Shown here: in pieces, positions 28,458-37,083 of the stretch
Position numbering within the stretch: position 1 is the first letter of the stretch
Layout of the letters: each line of letters opens with the position of its first letter
Assembly: GCF_003352065.1 (NCBI RefSeq)
Contig: NZ_CP025803.1
Location: 2,397,574 to 2,461,573, forward strand
Reading direction: 5' to 3'
Length of the DNA stretch: 64,000 nucleotides
From: Sulfitobacter sp. SK011
Lineage (GTDB): Bacteria > Pseudomonadota > Alphaproteobacteria > Rhodobacterales > Rhodobacteraceae
The notes under the pieces: model-generated
The model's database searches: none
Seen by the model: the letters and a program-made list of their open reading frames with translations, nothing else
What the model was told of the DNA's origin: nothing
Made by a program: the position numbers and the translations under genes

Positions 28458-28520
28458 TGTCGGATATTTTGACAGCCAGTCGTCCAATTTGGCGACATCT
28501 AGATGTCCAATATTTTGACA
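28458..28520. repeat. Three iteron-like 17-bp repeats at a 23-bp period
   Basis: Units at 28458-28474, 28481-28497 and 28504-28520. Each has the form (T/C)GTC-N9-GACA, the outer two sharing ATATTTTGACA. The 23-bp start-to-start spacing is exact, so they face nearly the same side of the helix, as in plasmid iterons or a cooperative operator. They begin 12 bases beyond the stop of the winged-helix gene. Confidence 0.75.
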
Positions 28521-28531
28521 TCCAATTTTGG

Positions 28532-28882
28532 CTACCGCTGCTTCAGCACCTTGGCCTTGAGGTTCAGCTCGTAAAGATTGGCACGTCCCTGTCCAAGTCG
28601 TTTGATCTTGATGAACCCCTTCTTTTCGAGTTCCTTTACATGCGTGTTCACGCTCTGTCGTGAAATCCCAATGTCTGTGGCAAGTGTATCCTGACCTGGA
28701 AAACAGAAATCGTTGTGCCAGGCGTATGAAAGCAAAAGTGAGTAGACCAGTTTTGCGCCAGATGAAATGTCATCGCTCTTGAGCACTGCATTTGGAACCT
28801 GGGTAAACCCATTCATCGAAAGCGCGTCACCGCCCCTGATGATGATGTTTCTTTCTTGAACTAAAGCACCGAGAATTTTCAT
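28532..28882 (-). CDS. Winged-helix DNA-binding protein, replication/plasmid type
   Basis: 116 residues. A domain of the HTH_36 kind, common in plasmid replication initiators and island regulators: GFTQVPNAVLKSD, GAKLVYSLLLSYAW, PGQDTLATDIGISRQSVNTH (recognition helix) and GFIKIKRLGQGRANLYEL (wing). It is too short for a full Rep protein, so it may be a truncated initiator or a regulator. Next to the 23-bp-period repeats, which are its likely binding sites. Confidence 0.7.
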   Translation of the reverse strand: MKILGALVQERNIIIRGGDALSMNGFTQVPNAVLKSDDISSGAKLVYSLLLSYAWHNDFCFPGQDTLATDIGISRQSVNTHVKELEKKGFIKIKRLGQGRANLYELNLKAKVLKQR

Positions 28883-28904
28883 AGTTACTTGGCTAAATTA
28901 TACA

Positions 28905-29579
28905 CTACTCTGCATTCTGATCTTCGAAATTGCGGACAATGTCATGACGCGGCTTCCCTGCCCAACTAGCTCGCTCCGATTCTGATTGTACCTCGAGCAT
29001 CTTGGTTTTCGTCGTCTCTGAATTTAATCGGAAAGCTTCAATGACACTACCCAAGGCTTCGTCGGTTTTGCGGCGGTGCTTGAGCTCTTCGCGTAAGAAC
29101 TCAACCTCCTCCTGGGTGTGCTTCAGCTGCGCTCGCAACTCTTTTTCAATACCGCTCGCGCGCTCGGGATCATGATGACCCGTTTGCACCGGTGCGGACG
29201 TGTTTTCTTCTAGTTCGGGCTCTGCTTTTAACATATCACGTGGATGAACCAGCCCGGAGTGGTTCGCACCCGTGCGTTCAGGTTCGCCAGGCTTTCGCGC
29301 TTCGAATTCCAGTTCTTCATCGATCTTTCGATCCAAAGATGCTTCCTCAATCGACCAGCGAAATCCGTTCTCTGTGTCTTCTCGCCTGACAGAGATATCC
29401 GCATTGTCGGGGGAGAGATGAGATCGTGCCGCCCATTTGCGGATGGTCTTTGGTGTGCGGGGAAGACCCCGCTCTGTGCAGTGAAGAACCGACGCGGAGA
29501 CAGTCAGCCAGGTGCCCACACCTTCATCGTGCTGGCGCACATGTTGAGAGGGGTGCGAACTGGTCTGGAAGGGTTCCAT
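28905..29579 (-). CDS. Plasmid-type DNA-binding protein with coiled coil
   Basis: 224 residues. N-terminal part contains a MerR/excisionase-like helix-turn-helix (WLTVSASVLHC, TPKTIRKWAARS) ending in ENGFRWSIEEASLDRKI, then a polar linker and a coiled coil at about residues 145-200 (LRAQLKHTQEEVEFLREEL). I recall similar proteins on alphaproteobacterial plasmids, with unknown role. It precedes the winged-helix gene by 22 bases on the same strand; probably one operon. Confidence 0.6.
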   Translation of the reverse strand: MEPFQTSSHPSQHVRQHDEGVGTWLTVSASVLHCTERGLPRTPKTIRKWAARSHLSPDNADISVRREDTENGFRWSIEEASLDRKIDEELEFEARKPGEPERTGANHSGLVHPRDMLKAEPELEENTSAPVQTGHHDPERASGIEKELRAQLKHTQEEVEFLREELKHRRKTDEALGSVIEAFRLNSETTKTKMLEVQSESERASWAGKPRHDIVRNFEDQNAE

Positions 29580-30087
29580 ATGGAAACATCATACCATGAT
29601 CGATCACTGTGGAGCTGTTATCGAGCGGAAACGCGGGGCAATATCTCTGGACGGATAGTCGTTTGCTATCCGACAGCCTCCTGCCACTCTCTCAACCTCT
29701 TATTAAAAATCTCGCAGTCGAAGTCTCTGATGTTAATTTCGCGAACTTCCTGCCCGTAATCCCATGTTAGAAATGCAGAGCTGATCGCCGAAATCGGCAG
29801 GTCTCCAAGATGCGCCGCCTCCAATGCTGGCAATATACCGTAGTCGTGTTCAGGCAGGGTGTCCCGAGGCCATCGCTGCAACTATGGGACTGAGTTGGCG
29901 AAATTGGTGAGCTGACACCCTGAAACAGCTCGGGCGGCCCAAACCGGACTCTCAGTGCCGTGCTTGGATGCTACTGATACATCCCGCAAAACCGACATTA
30001 GCGTTGCTTCGCACTAGCGGGAGTAGGACAGAGTGAGCTCTGTGCCAGACCCATAAAAATATGGAAATTTCTGGGAGCTTTGGTCGA
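29580..30087. other. Gap with a short gene remnant and a copy of the dispersed intergenic repeat
   Basis: 508 bases. 29666-29881 holds a minus-strand remnant (listed separately). 29934-29955 matches 46732-46753 exactly in inverted orientation over 22 bases, so it belongs to the repeat family seen later in the window. The rest shows nothing recognisable. Confidence 0.55.
29666..29881 (-). pseudogene. Probable gene fragment, unknown family
   Basis: A 71-codon open frame with no ATG at its head (TTG first) whose product reads like the C-terminal piece of a soluble acidic protein (LPEHDYGILPALEAAHLGD, INIRDFDCEIFNKR). The protein-like composition argues for decayed coding sequence at the island edge; the parent family is not recognised. 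Confidence 0.35.
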
Positions 30088-32715
30088 TTATTCCAACTGG
30101 GCTTCCAAGGTTTTCTGGAGATTGGGTGGTAGCTTCTCCACAGATGCTACAAGCCTTTTGGTAAATTCTTCACCACCGCGTTCCCAGCGTATGATGTTGA
30201 AAATTGAATACGCTTCACCAATCTTCACGGCGATCTTAAGAAGGCTCTCTACGGGCCAATCTGATCGCATGTATGCTCTAACAAGCTCTGTCCTGGCAGC
30301 CTTACACTTGTCCCAGTCCGAATAATAAAAAGGGGAAAAAAATGATGGCTCACGACGGCTACGTTTTAATGCTCGATGCACGATTGGAAACGTAACCTCT
30401 AGTACTCCACTGACGTCTGACTGAGGTAACTCCAGCGCAGCCCCAAGTAAGTGGCCGGCCCATGCCTCGTACTCGCCTTGATTCTTGTCGGATATTCTAT
30501 CGAAGATCCTTTCAACATGCGGCCACAAATCCGACGAAAACTCGCTAAGCCCATAGGACAACAAAGGCGACAAAATCTGCTCACCACTAAAAGGAAAGGC
30601 GTGATCCGCGCTTCCCCAATTCTCTGATAAATAGCGCAAATTTCTTTCTATCATTTCAGGATGATAGCCACTTTGCACAAAGCTCAACCTGGATGCTTGT
30701 TGACGACTAACTGATATGTTCCCCAAAGTAGTCAAAATGTCATTGGCCACTGAGGCGTCTAGTTGAAGGGCAAAGCGGATCGATTGGAATGCAGCCTCTC
30801 CGATATCTTCATCAAGCGCCTTATTGTGGCATTGAAATGCGACTTCCGCTGCTCTTGTGCTGGAGTGTCGAACATACGCCAAGACGGATATTGCCGTCTC
30901 AGCGTCAAGTTCGACTAAATGACTGGCGATTTCCAACACTTGCGTTTCGTTGTCCTCCAAACCGAACACTTCCTGCAATTCATGATCAGAATGGTTTGCA
31001 AAAAGATGCGCCAAAATCGACTGAAGGCGGGTAACCGATTTTTGATCAAATCGACTTAATACCCTGAACTGTTGAGGCTGTAACGCAATACCAGCAGCTA
31101 TAAAACGATCTGCCTGGCTCGTTTGGACAGTATCCAACATGTCTTGCAGCAATTCTGACAAACCACTTTCAATGATTGGGTTTCTTAGGATTTCTAGGTC
31201 GAATTGGGCAGAAATAGACCGTTCTTTCCCAAACAATCCGATAATGCTTTCCCTGAGCATGCGGTGATCTAGTTCGCTCGATAAGGTGATTAGGAGAGGT
31301 AGATGCTCATCCTTCCATAGCGTTGTGAGAACTTCTTGGCGGATGCTATTCGCTTTCGATTGCTCCAAGCGATCCAAGAAGGACTCGAACTCTTTAGCAA
31401 CTACTGCACCATCCAGAATATCAGTGTCTGAGATGGGCTGCAAAAGTTCATAGCTGTTGATCATCATCGCAAAAATTTGGTCATCAGTAAGGCTATCACG
31501 GAGCACATTTTCAAGTTCCACCAGGTTGAAGGCTGTTAGTGCTTCACCGATTGAAGACATAACAAGATCGAATGTCCAGTTCGTTGCTTTGAGGTTCTGT
31601 GATAGCGTCTTAACCGCTGAAGAGGGAAACTGACGCACAGCGGACGAAACAGCTAAGCCAAGCTTGACATCCCTCCAAATCTGCAAGTCAGTATTTTGAA
31701 TTTTTGCAATTAATGAGGCAAGAATCTCGACAGATCGTTCGTCAAAAAGCCCGGAAGACCATTTATCAAGCCAACTCCTAATTAGCGGCTTTAGAAGGTG
31801 GAGCGCAGATGGTGTCAATGTTCCTAAAGTACTAGATATGTCCAACAATCCCAGAAGTGATGAAGCAGATCCAGATGCTTCGCGGTACATCCGATTCCAG
31901 AGAAACACTATCTTGATGGGGACCGACTGCTCACTTTCCTCATTCCAAAATAGTCCAGTCCCATCGATTGAACGTATGTCTGGTTGTTCGGCTAAAAAAA
32001 TAGCTCCAACCAATGCCTTAAGCTCTGGTTCGTTCTGGGCTTGAACTCCTTCAAAGTCGTTCCCAATTTTTTTACCAGACCATTGAGCAAACCTGCTCTT
32101 ACCACTCATAGGCGCAAATTGAAGGGAAAGTGGTTTTCCTTCGATTGAGCGCGGTGCAAGCGAGAATGTACAAAACGAAAAGTTACGTCGCAAATCTGAT
32201 TTATCGGACTGCAGTAAGCGCAAAACAATGGGTTCTGCATCTCCAGGCCCAAAGCATGTTACTGGCATCTTATCCTTGAGAAAGATCGTTCTAACAATCA
32301 GAGTCGCCCGACCGTCTTCGACCCGCTTTATCAGTCGCGGCTGATCTGAATACTGATATCTATTCGACGAGGGTTTGGGTTTCGCATCGGACCCTAGATC
32401 CTCTGCCAAACCAGACAGGTAGTCGATGGAGAGCCAATCCTCCATAGGAATCAGAAAGCTCCGCGTAAAAACACAACCAGATCGCTTTACATCACGATCC
32501 TGCCAGGTCTTGGCCAAGACATAGTACTCACCACTCGGAGTGGGGTAACCAGTCAAGTACGGCGCAAAAGTTTGACCTGGTTCTAACGGCCCCGACAAAT
32601 CCGACAAATAGGTTATGATGTCTTGATCCACTCGACCAAGACGACAGCTGCTTTCGAGCAATTGATGGCCGCGTTGATATCCATGAAATTGCTGTTCAAT
32701 ATCAATGATTTTCAT
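30088..32715 (-). CDS. GAP1-like protein of a GTPase-associated (GAS) conflict system
   Basis: 875-residue protein, last gene of the five-gene GAS operon. The N-terminal 200 residues (QQFHGYQRGHQLLESS, SDLSGPLEPG, GYPTPSGEYYVLAKTW, FSFCTFSLAPRS) match my knowledge of GAP1 N-terminal domain type 1, the hallmark of GTPase-associated systems described computationally by Aravind and co-workers. The remaining 650 residues are mostly alpha-helical and repeat-like. No nuclease, protease or membrane motif is visible, so it is more likely a sensor or scaffold than a toxin. It begins 6 bases after the GTPase 1 stop. AT-richer than the flanking core genes. Confidence 0.75.
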   Translation of the reverse strand: MKIIDIEQQFHGYQRGHQLLESSCRLGRVDQDIITYLSDLSGPLEPGQTFAPYLTGYPTPSGEYYVLAKTWQDRDVKRSGCVFTRSFLIPMEDWLSIDYLSGLAEDLGSDAKPKPSSNRYQYSDQPRLIKRVEDGRATLIVRTIFLKDKMPVTCFGPGDAEPIVLRLLQSDKSDLRRNFSFCTFSLAPRSIEGKPLSLQFAPMSGKSRFAQWSGKKIGNDFEGVQAQNEPELKALVGAIFLAEQPDIRSIDGTGLFWNEESEQSVPIKIVFLWNRMYREASGSASSLLGLLDISSTLGTLTPSALHLLKPLIRSWLDKWSSGLFDERSVEILASLIAKIQNTDLQIWRDVKLGLAVSSAVRQFPSSAVKTLSQNLKATNWTFDLVMSSIGEALTAFNLVELENVLRDSLTDDQIFAMMINSYELLQPISDTDILDGAVVAKEFESFLDRLEQSKANSIRQEVLTTLWKDEHLPLLITLSSELDHRMLRESIIGLFGKERSISAQFDLEILRNPIIESGLSELLQDMLDTVQTSQADRFIAAGIALQPQQFRVLSRFDQKSVTRLQSILAHLFANHSDHELQEVFGLEDNETQVLEIASHLVELDAETAISVLAYVRHSSTRAAEVAFQCHNKALDEDIGEAAFQSIRFALQLDASVANDILTTLGNISVSRQQASRLSFVQSGYHPEMIERNLRYLSENWGSADHAFPFSGEQILSPLLSYGLSEFSSDLWPHVERIFDRISDKNQGEYEAWAGHLLGAALELPQSDVSGVLEVTFPIVHRALKRSRREPSFFSPFYYSDWDKCKAARTELVRAYMRSDWPVESLLKIAVKIGEAYSIFNIIRWERGGEEFTKRLVASVEKLPPNLQKTLEAQLE

Positions 32716-32721
32716 GGCATA

Positions 32722-33573
32722 TCAACTTGCCAGAAGCCAACGCAGCGGTTCTGTGATGTCCTCAGAAGTACTCACTTTTCCGCCTACTTCATGCACTACA
32801 AAACCGGTCTGGTTTAGATCCTTTTCAAGAAATTTCTGCTTAAATGCTTCGTCGTCGTTCAGATCCCCTCCAACGACACTAAACCCGTACAAGTTCACTT
32901 CTAGGGATGACGCATCTTTGATTCTGCCTGCAAACAAAGGGAACTCACCTTCTAAGTATGCCATAGGGCCCTTGGCTGCCGCTTCTGCATCTAGCAGGTC
33001 CCATCCGGTAACGATCACTGCAACTTTTCTGGGCTCCCTATTTGGGTCAGAGGTGAATTCCAAAATGCTTAAGAGCTCACATAGCGCAACCTGAGTGGGT
33101 AGCTTGCCAGTCGTTTCTTTCTGTTCAAACGGCAATCCTAGCAGATGCCTGGCGGTCACCCAATCCAACGGCGCTACATTCAAGTCGGATAAAATGCGAA
33201 CAAACAGAAGTGCCCCATCGGCTTCGTTGAGCACCTCCAGAATTTCTGACTTAACTTCCCTGTCATGTACCACCTTGTCCCACTCTTCACCCATAACGTC
33301 GGGAACTTTGAGCACCGACGAAGACACGTTAGCTCCATCCTTACCCTCAATCGGTATTTCCAAAGTCCCCGAAATTCCGGGTTGTTGGGTGCGTGGTGCA
33401 AATTCAGCTACCAGAAGGTGTTTTACCGCATCTTCAACGTAAACAATGTCTTCGGGAATCGTTTGAGACGAAAGAGCGCCATTGCCCTTTCTGAGACTTG
33501 TCCAAAGTCTGGCAAGGAAGTTGGTCTTGCCAGTCTCTGGGCCGCCTATCAGAGCTATAGTCTTCCCTATCAT
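32722..33573 (-). CDS. P-loop GTPase of the GAS system (double-GTPase 1-like)
   Basis: 283-residue TRAFAC-type GTPase. P-loop GGPETGKT at residues 10-17 (ALIGGPETGKTNF), a switch II-like DVMGEEW, and a G4-position TGWD (VIVTGWDLL). The P-loop is followed directly by FLARLW, as in the DO-GTPase1 group. Its ATG overlaps the stop of GTPase 2 by four bases, so the two are made together and probably work as a pair regulating the GAP1 and GASH partners. Confidence 0.78.
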   Translation of the reverse strand: MIGKTIALIGGPETGKTNFLARLWTSLRKGNGALSSQTIPEDIVYVEDAVKHLLVAEFAPRTQQPGISGTLEIPIEGKDGANVSSSVLKVPDVMGEEWDKVVHDREVKSEILEVLNEADGALLFVRILSDLNVAPLDWVTARHLLGLPFEQKETTGKLPTQVALCELLSILEFTSDPNREPRKVAVIVTGWDLLDAEAAAKGPMAYLEGEFPLFAGRIKDASSLEVNLYGFSVVGGDLNDDEAFKQKFLEKDLNQTGFVVHEVGGKVSTSEDITEPLRWLLAS

Positions 33574-34577
33574 GATGGGTCATCCATCTTTTCAAACCTC
33601 ATCATGTGTCGACCCTCACGAACAGTGCGTTTGGGCCAGATATCTGGAAAAGAACGACTCCCATCGCTGAGAGTGCTTGCAAGCAATTCAGCGACACCAG
33701 AACCGGGTGCAATAGTGTCCAAAGATGAAAATGACGCAATATGATGTACCGCGCTTCTAAATCCAAGCCTTTCGGCAAATTTTAAAACTGGTTCCAACGT
33801 ACCTTTAGCAAGCTCTCCTAGGTCCGCATGAGTGATTACAAGAATGACCTCATGTTTTGTCGGCGATGCCAGATTTTGCTTTAGACGTTCAAGCAGAAGC
33901 TCCGTTCGGTTCACTTCGACCCGGCGTCCTAACTGATCTCGAAAGTCCCGGCCATCGATTACGATCCATATCTTTTCACAGGCATTAAGAAACGACAGGC
34001 GATTGAAGTTGTTTTCATCAACAAGACTCTTTGTCCATTCGCCCGGCAAATCGGGCAGAGCGATTGTTACTGTGTGTTGATCTTCCAATCGATGAAGTCT
34101 CAGATGCACAAATCCAGGCTGACGATCATCCAAACTTCTTGTGTGGTCGGTCAACTGTTCTGGCTGTACGCCGTTGCCCCATCGGCGCGCGCCACGGCTT
34201 ATCTCCTCTAGAGCTAGCAAAGTCTTACTATCTCGAAACGTAAATCCATCTAATTTTCCGTTCGCAAGCATCAGGTAGAGGCTTACAAGCGCTGCAGTTT
34301 TTCCTGCATTGGGTGAACCTAGGATACCAACGAGGCGAGTATATTCCTTCGCCGTCACAACAGACAGGTCGGAAAGGTTCATTACATGGCCACTGGGCAA
34401 ACTCTGTGCGACTGAGTCGAGTTCGACAATATCATCATCGTTCTCAGCTATATCGGCGGAATCGACAACCGATACAGATACAAGCTCAGGACAGTCCTGC
34501 GGCGGGCTAAAATTCTGGAGGCAAACGCCAGTATCGGCGAAAGTACACCCTTCCTTTGCACAAGTTGCCTCTGTCAT
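33570..34577 (-). CDS. P-loop GTPase with Cys-rich N-terminus (double-GTPase 2-like)
   Basis: 335-residue protein. N-terminal cysteines at 6, 11, 19 and 29 may form a small zinc site; then P-loop GSPNAGKT (87-94), switch II DLPGEWTKSL and G4-like THAD (VITHADLGEL). The ATG at 34577 overlaps the upstream stop as ATGA; a longer start at 34643 would intrude 70 bases into that gene. Distinct in sequence from GTPase 1, as expected of the two-GTPase GAS arrangement. Confidence 0.78.
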   Translation of the reverse strand: MTEATCAKEGCTFADTGVCLQNFSPPQDCPELVSVSVVDSADIAENDDDIVELDSVAQSLPSGHVMNLSDLSVVTAKEYTRLVGILGSPNAGKTAALVSLYLMLANGKLDGFTFRDSKTLLALEEISRGARRWGNGVQPEQLTDHTRSLDDRQPGFVHLRLHRLEDQHTVTIALPDLPGEWTKSLVDENNFNRLSFLNACEKIWIVIDGRDFRDQLGRRVEVNRTELLLERLKQNLASPTKHEVILVITHADLGELAKGTLEPVLKFAERLGFRSAVHHIASFSSLDTIAPGSGVAELLASTLSDGSRSFPDIWPKRTVREGRHMMRFEKMDDPS

Positions 34578-35611
34578 TTCGCGGATGCCGTAAGTTGCAC
34601 CATTCGAATCAAGGCTGCTTCCATCAGAGCGCGAGCGCCCCAATCAGACACCTTCAACTTCCTGTTTCCAAAAATCGAGCCCTCGGGACTTACGCAAATC
34701 GCGTTCAGCAGAGGTAGAGCTGCGGCGTTTTCTTCAATCAGATCCGACGCATTGACCCCTTGTGCCAGTGCCTGTTTCAACTCGCCCAGCTCAGTGAGGA
34801 CCTCATTCAACGTAAACTCTTTGTCCTCTCTGACACCTCGCAGCACCAGATGGCGATGTGCGTCACCTGGCACTCTTCGAAGCAATTTTGACAACTCAAC
34901 GCCCGAAATCAGGGCTCGGTTCAATTCAGACAAACTGTCTAGCCTGCTCTTTGCGATGCCGCTCCAGCTTCCTAGAACCCACCAAAGTAGGTCCAGCTCC
35001 TCACGGTCAAGCGATGAGTTGGTTTCAAGTGCACCTATTGCGCTTTTTGCCGCGGCATCAAAGTCTTGTGCTCTTGTATCGTCTTCGCCAGCAACAGCCT
35101 CGCTAGGCCATTTGAGATCAGGGATTTTTGCTCGAACACGTCCAGAATTCGCACTCCGAAGTGTCAAATCTCTTGCTGAATCAAGCACTTCTAGCCGCAG
35201 CTTTTCAAGCTTTTCGTCCTTAATTGGCTTTCGATCTGACAAAGCTGACCACAACGCAAAACTTAAAAACACTATGGTCGTTACTCTGCCACTCGCCGCA
35301 GGTGAATCCTGGATCAATTTTAGGACAGCCAATGCAGCGCAAACGGCAATTTGAAGTTCATTTTCTTTCGCTGAGAATGACGAGCTTTTCGACTTCAAAG
35401 CCTCTATCACTTGATCGCAGACAGATGACTCCGCAATCTTTAGATCAAAAAGACACGTTGAGATGTCGTCAGCAAGTTCAAGTAGTTCATCAAAACTCAC
35501 ACTTTTTCGAAGCTTAGAAATAACAGTCTTAATTGCGGCCTCACGCTTGGTTACGAAATCATCGCTGGGATTGGCCTCAAAAATTCTAATGTGTTCTGCG
35601 ATATCATACAC
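34574..35611 (-). CDS. All-helical GASH-like protein
   Basis: 345-residue, almost wholly alpha-helical soluble protein starting at a GTG with GGGGAG 9-12 bases upstream. Segments near the C-terminus (DAHRHLVLRG, FGNRKLKVSDWGARALMEAAL) fit the GASH (GTPase-associated system helical) type, based on context as much as sequence. No catalytic motif seen. It abuts the metallophosphoesterase stop and overlaps GTPase 2, so it is firmly part of the operon. In related systems GASH is thought to link GTPases to effectors. Confidence 0.65.
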   Translation of the reverse strand: MYDIAEHIRIFEANPSDDFVTKREAAIKTVISKLRKSVSFDELLELADDISTCLFDLKIAESSVCDQVIEALKSKSSSFSAKENELQIAVCAALAVLKLIQDSPAASGRVTTIVFLSFALWSALSDRKPIKDEKLEKLRLEVLDSARDLTLRSANSGRVRAKIPDLKWPSEAVAGEDDTRAQDFDAAAKSAIGALETNSSLDREELDLLWWVLGSWSGIAKSRLDSLSELNRALISGVELSKLLRRVPGDAHRHLVLRGVREDKEFTLNEVLTELGELKQALAQGVNASDLIEENAAALPLLNAICVSPEGSIFGNRKLKVSDWGARALMEAALIRMVQLTASAK

Positions 35612-36928
35612 CTATGAAGTCTCCCCGGATTCTTCTATTCGTTTAATAATGAGCTTTTCGAGTTCAGCAGCGTTACCTTTTGAGAGTAACTGCCTAAACA
35701 ACAGAGTCTCAACTGAATGTTTCATGTGTTCAGACCAGTCGCTTGGCAATAGGCCATTTTCGATAAAGATTTGCCTTCGTTGGTTAGCAGTTAAATCGCG
35801 AAAAAATCGCAACGTGATATTGGCAGAAATTTCCTCCATTTTTAACAACGCCCCTTCCTTCGGGATCTCTTCCTCCGTCTCCTCCAAGTCTATTGGCTGC
35901 TCTTCGAGGACAGGTTTTTGCAATTCGGCATTGTCCAAGTGATCGGTAATTAAGAACTTGCCAGATTTTTGATTCGCCGCGTCTTGATCAGTCCCAAACC
36001 GTTTCTTTTCATCATCCCAGCAACGCGAATGAACTGAGACAGCAAGACTATCAGCCTCCGTCTCCCAATCAAATTCCAAGAAATAGTATGCAAAATTGTA
36101 TGGACCTTCAGCCTTTGGTGGAATTGTTGCACCAGCCGAGATCAACAAGATATCCGAGTGCCCTGTTTCCGATTTCAGCTGTACCGATGGTTCATGTTCG
36201 TGGCCTGAGATGAAGACGCTCGCAGTTCGACGTAGGTACTTCCATGCATCTGCCGCGTCATTGAGCCAATTCAACGGATGATGACATAGGACTATAAGAG
36301 TCTCCCCCGCCCTCTCGCGGAGCACTCTTTGCTTAGCTCCAAGAAGTAGCAAACCTTCTTTATCATTTTCGGAACAAGCGAGTGCTGAATTCAAGCCCAA
36401 GAATCGAACTATTTTCTTGCAGCCGAGCTCAAACGTAAACTCGTCGCCTGCGTGCCCCCCAGATAAGTCGAGAGGACAACCGTAACCTTCTGCGAAAGAT
36501 CGATAATCACGAAGGCGATCATAGAGCAGTTCACAGTCACGGTCGACGGCGAGAAACTTGTCTAATGCTTCTTCACCTTTCGTCTGAATCTCAGCTAACA
36601 TCCATGCTGCTGCCCCCGATATTTTCTTGCGATCAATATCATGGTTCCCGGGTACTACGTGCACGTCGGTAGGTTTACAGCCTCCTGCTTCAGCAACGCG
36701 ATCCAACCACTTTCCGGCCTCCTTAAACTCCTCGGCTGTACCGCTATAGGCAGTGTCTCCGGATACAATTATACCTGCAAGAGGTCGTTCAAGTTCGTTC
36801 GCAACCACGTGCAAAACATCATCAATTAGGCGTTCCTTGACATCGTTGTGGACGAAAAGCGTACCCCCCTTTTCCTGACCAAAGTGAATATCCGAGAGGT
36901 GTAAGAACAATTTTGAATCTTGTTGCAT
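35612..36928 (-). CDS. Calcineurin-like metallophosphoesterase, probable GAS effector
   Basis: 438-residue protein, first gene of the GAS operon. The full set of metallophosphoesterase motifs is present: LSDIHFG (D13, H15), VSGDTAYSG, VPGNHDID, LCHHPLNWL and SGHEHEPS. It is thus likely an active metal-dependent phosphodiesterase or phosphatase, possibly on nucleotides or nucleic acid. The C-terminal 140 residues form an acidic linker and a helical domain (RFFRDLTANQRRQIFIENGL) like an effector-associated adaptor. ATG at 36928 is preferred; a TTG lies 6 codons upstream. Confidence 0.82.
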   Translation of the reverse strand: MQQDSKLFLHLSDIHFGQEKGGTLFVHNDVKERLIDDVLHVVANELERPLAGIIVSGDTAYSGTAEEFKEAGKWLDRVAEAGGCKPTDVHVVPGNHDIDRKKISGAAAWMLAEIQTKGEEALDKFLAVDRDCELLYDRLRDYRSFAEGYGCPLDLSGGHAGDEFTFELGCKKIVRFLGLNSALACSENDKEGLLLLGAKQRVLRERAGETLIVLCHHPLNWLNDAADAWKYLRRTASVFISGHEHEPSVQLKSETGHSDILLISAGATIPPKAEGPYNFAYYFLEFDWETEADSLAVSVHSRCWDDEKKRFGTDQDAANQKSGKFLITDHLDNAELQKPVLEEQPIDLEETEEEIPKEGALLKMEEISANITLRFFRDLTANQRRQIFIENGLLPSDWSEHMKHSVETLLFRQLLSKGNAAELEKLIIKRIEESGETS

Positions 36929-37083
36929 CGTTGGTTTGGACCTCAATTTCCGCCGTGCTTACAATAGACTATCCATTCCTTTGAAGGCTAGTACAAACAC
37001 TGTGCTTGGTTTGCCTCATGGCCTCAGGTGAATGGCCGCTTTCCACAAAACTCGCAGACGCGGCGAAAGTCGGCTCTCCGCCC

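Noticed and set aside
28458..28520. CRISPR array
   Set aside because: Only three diverged 17-bp units with 6-bp spacers; no cas genes.
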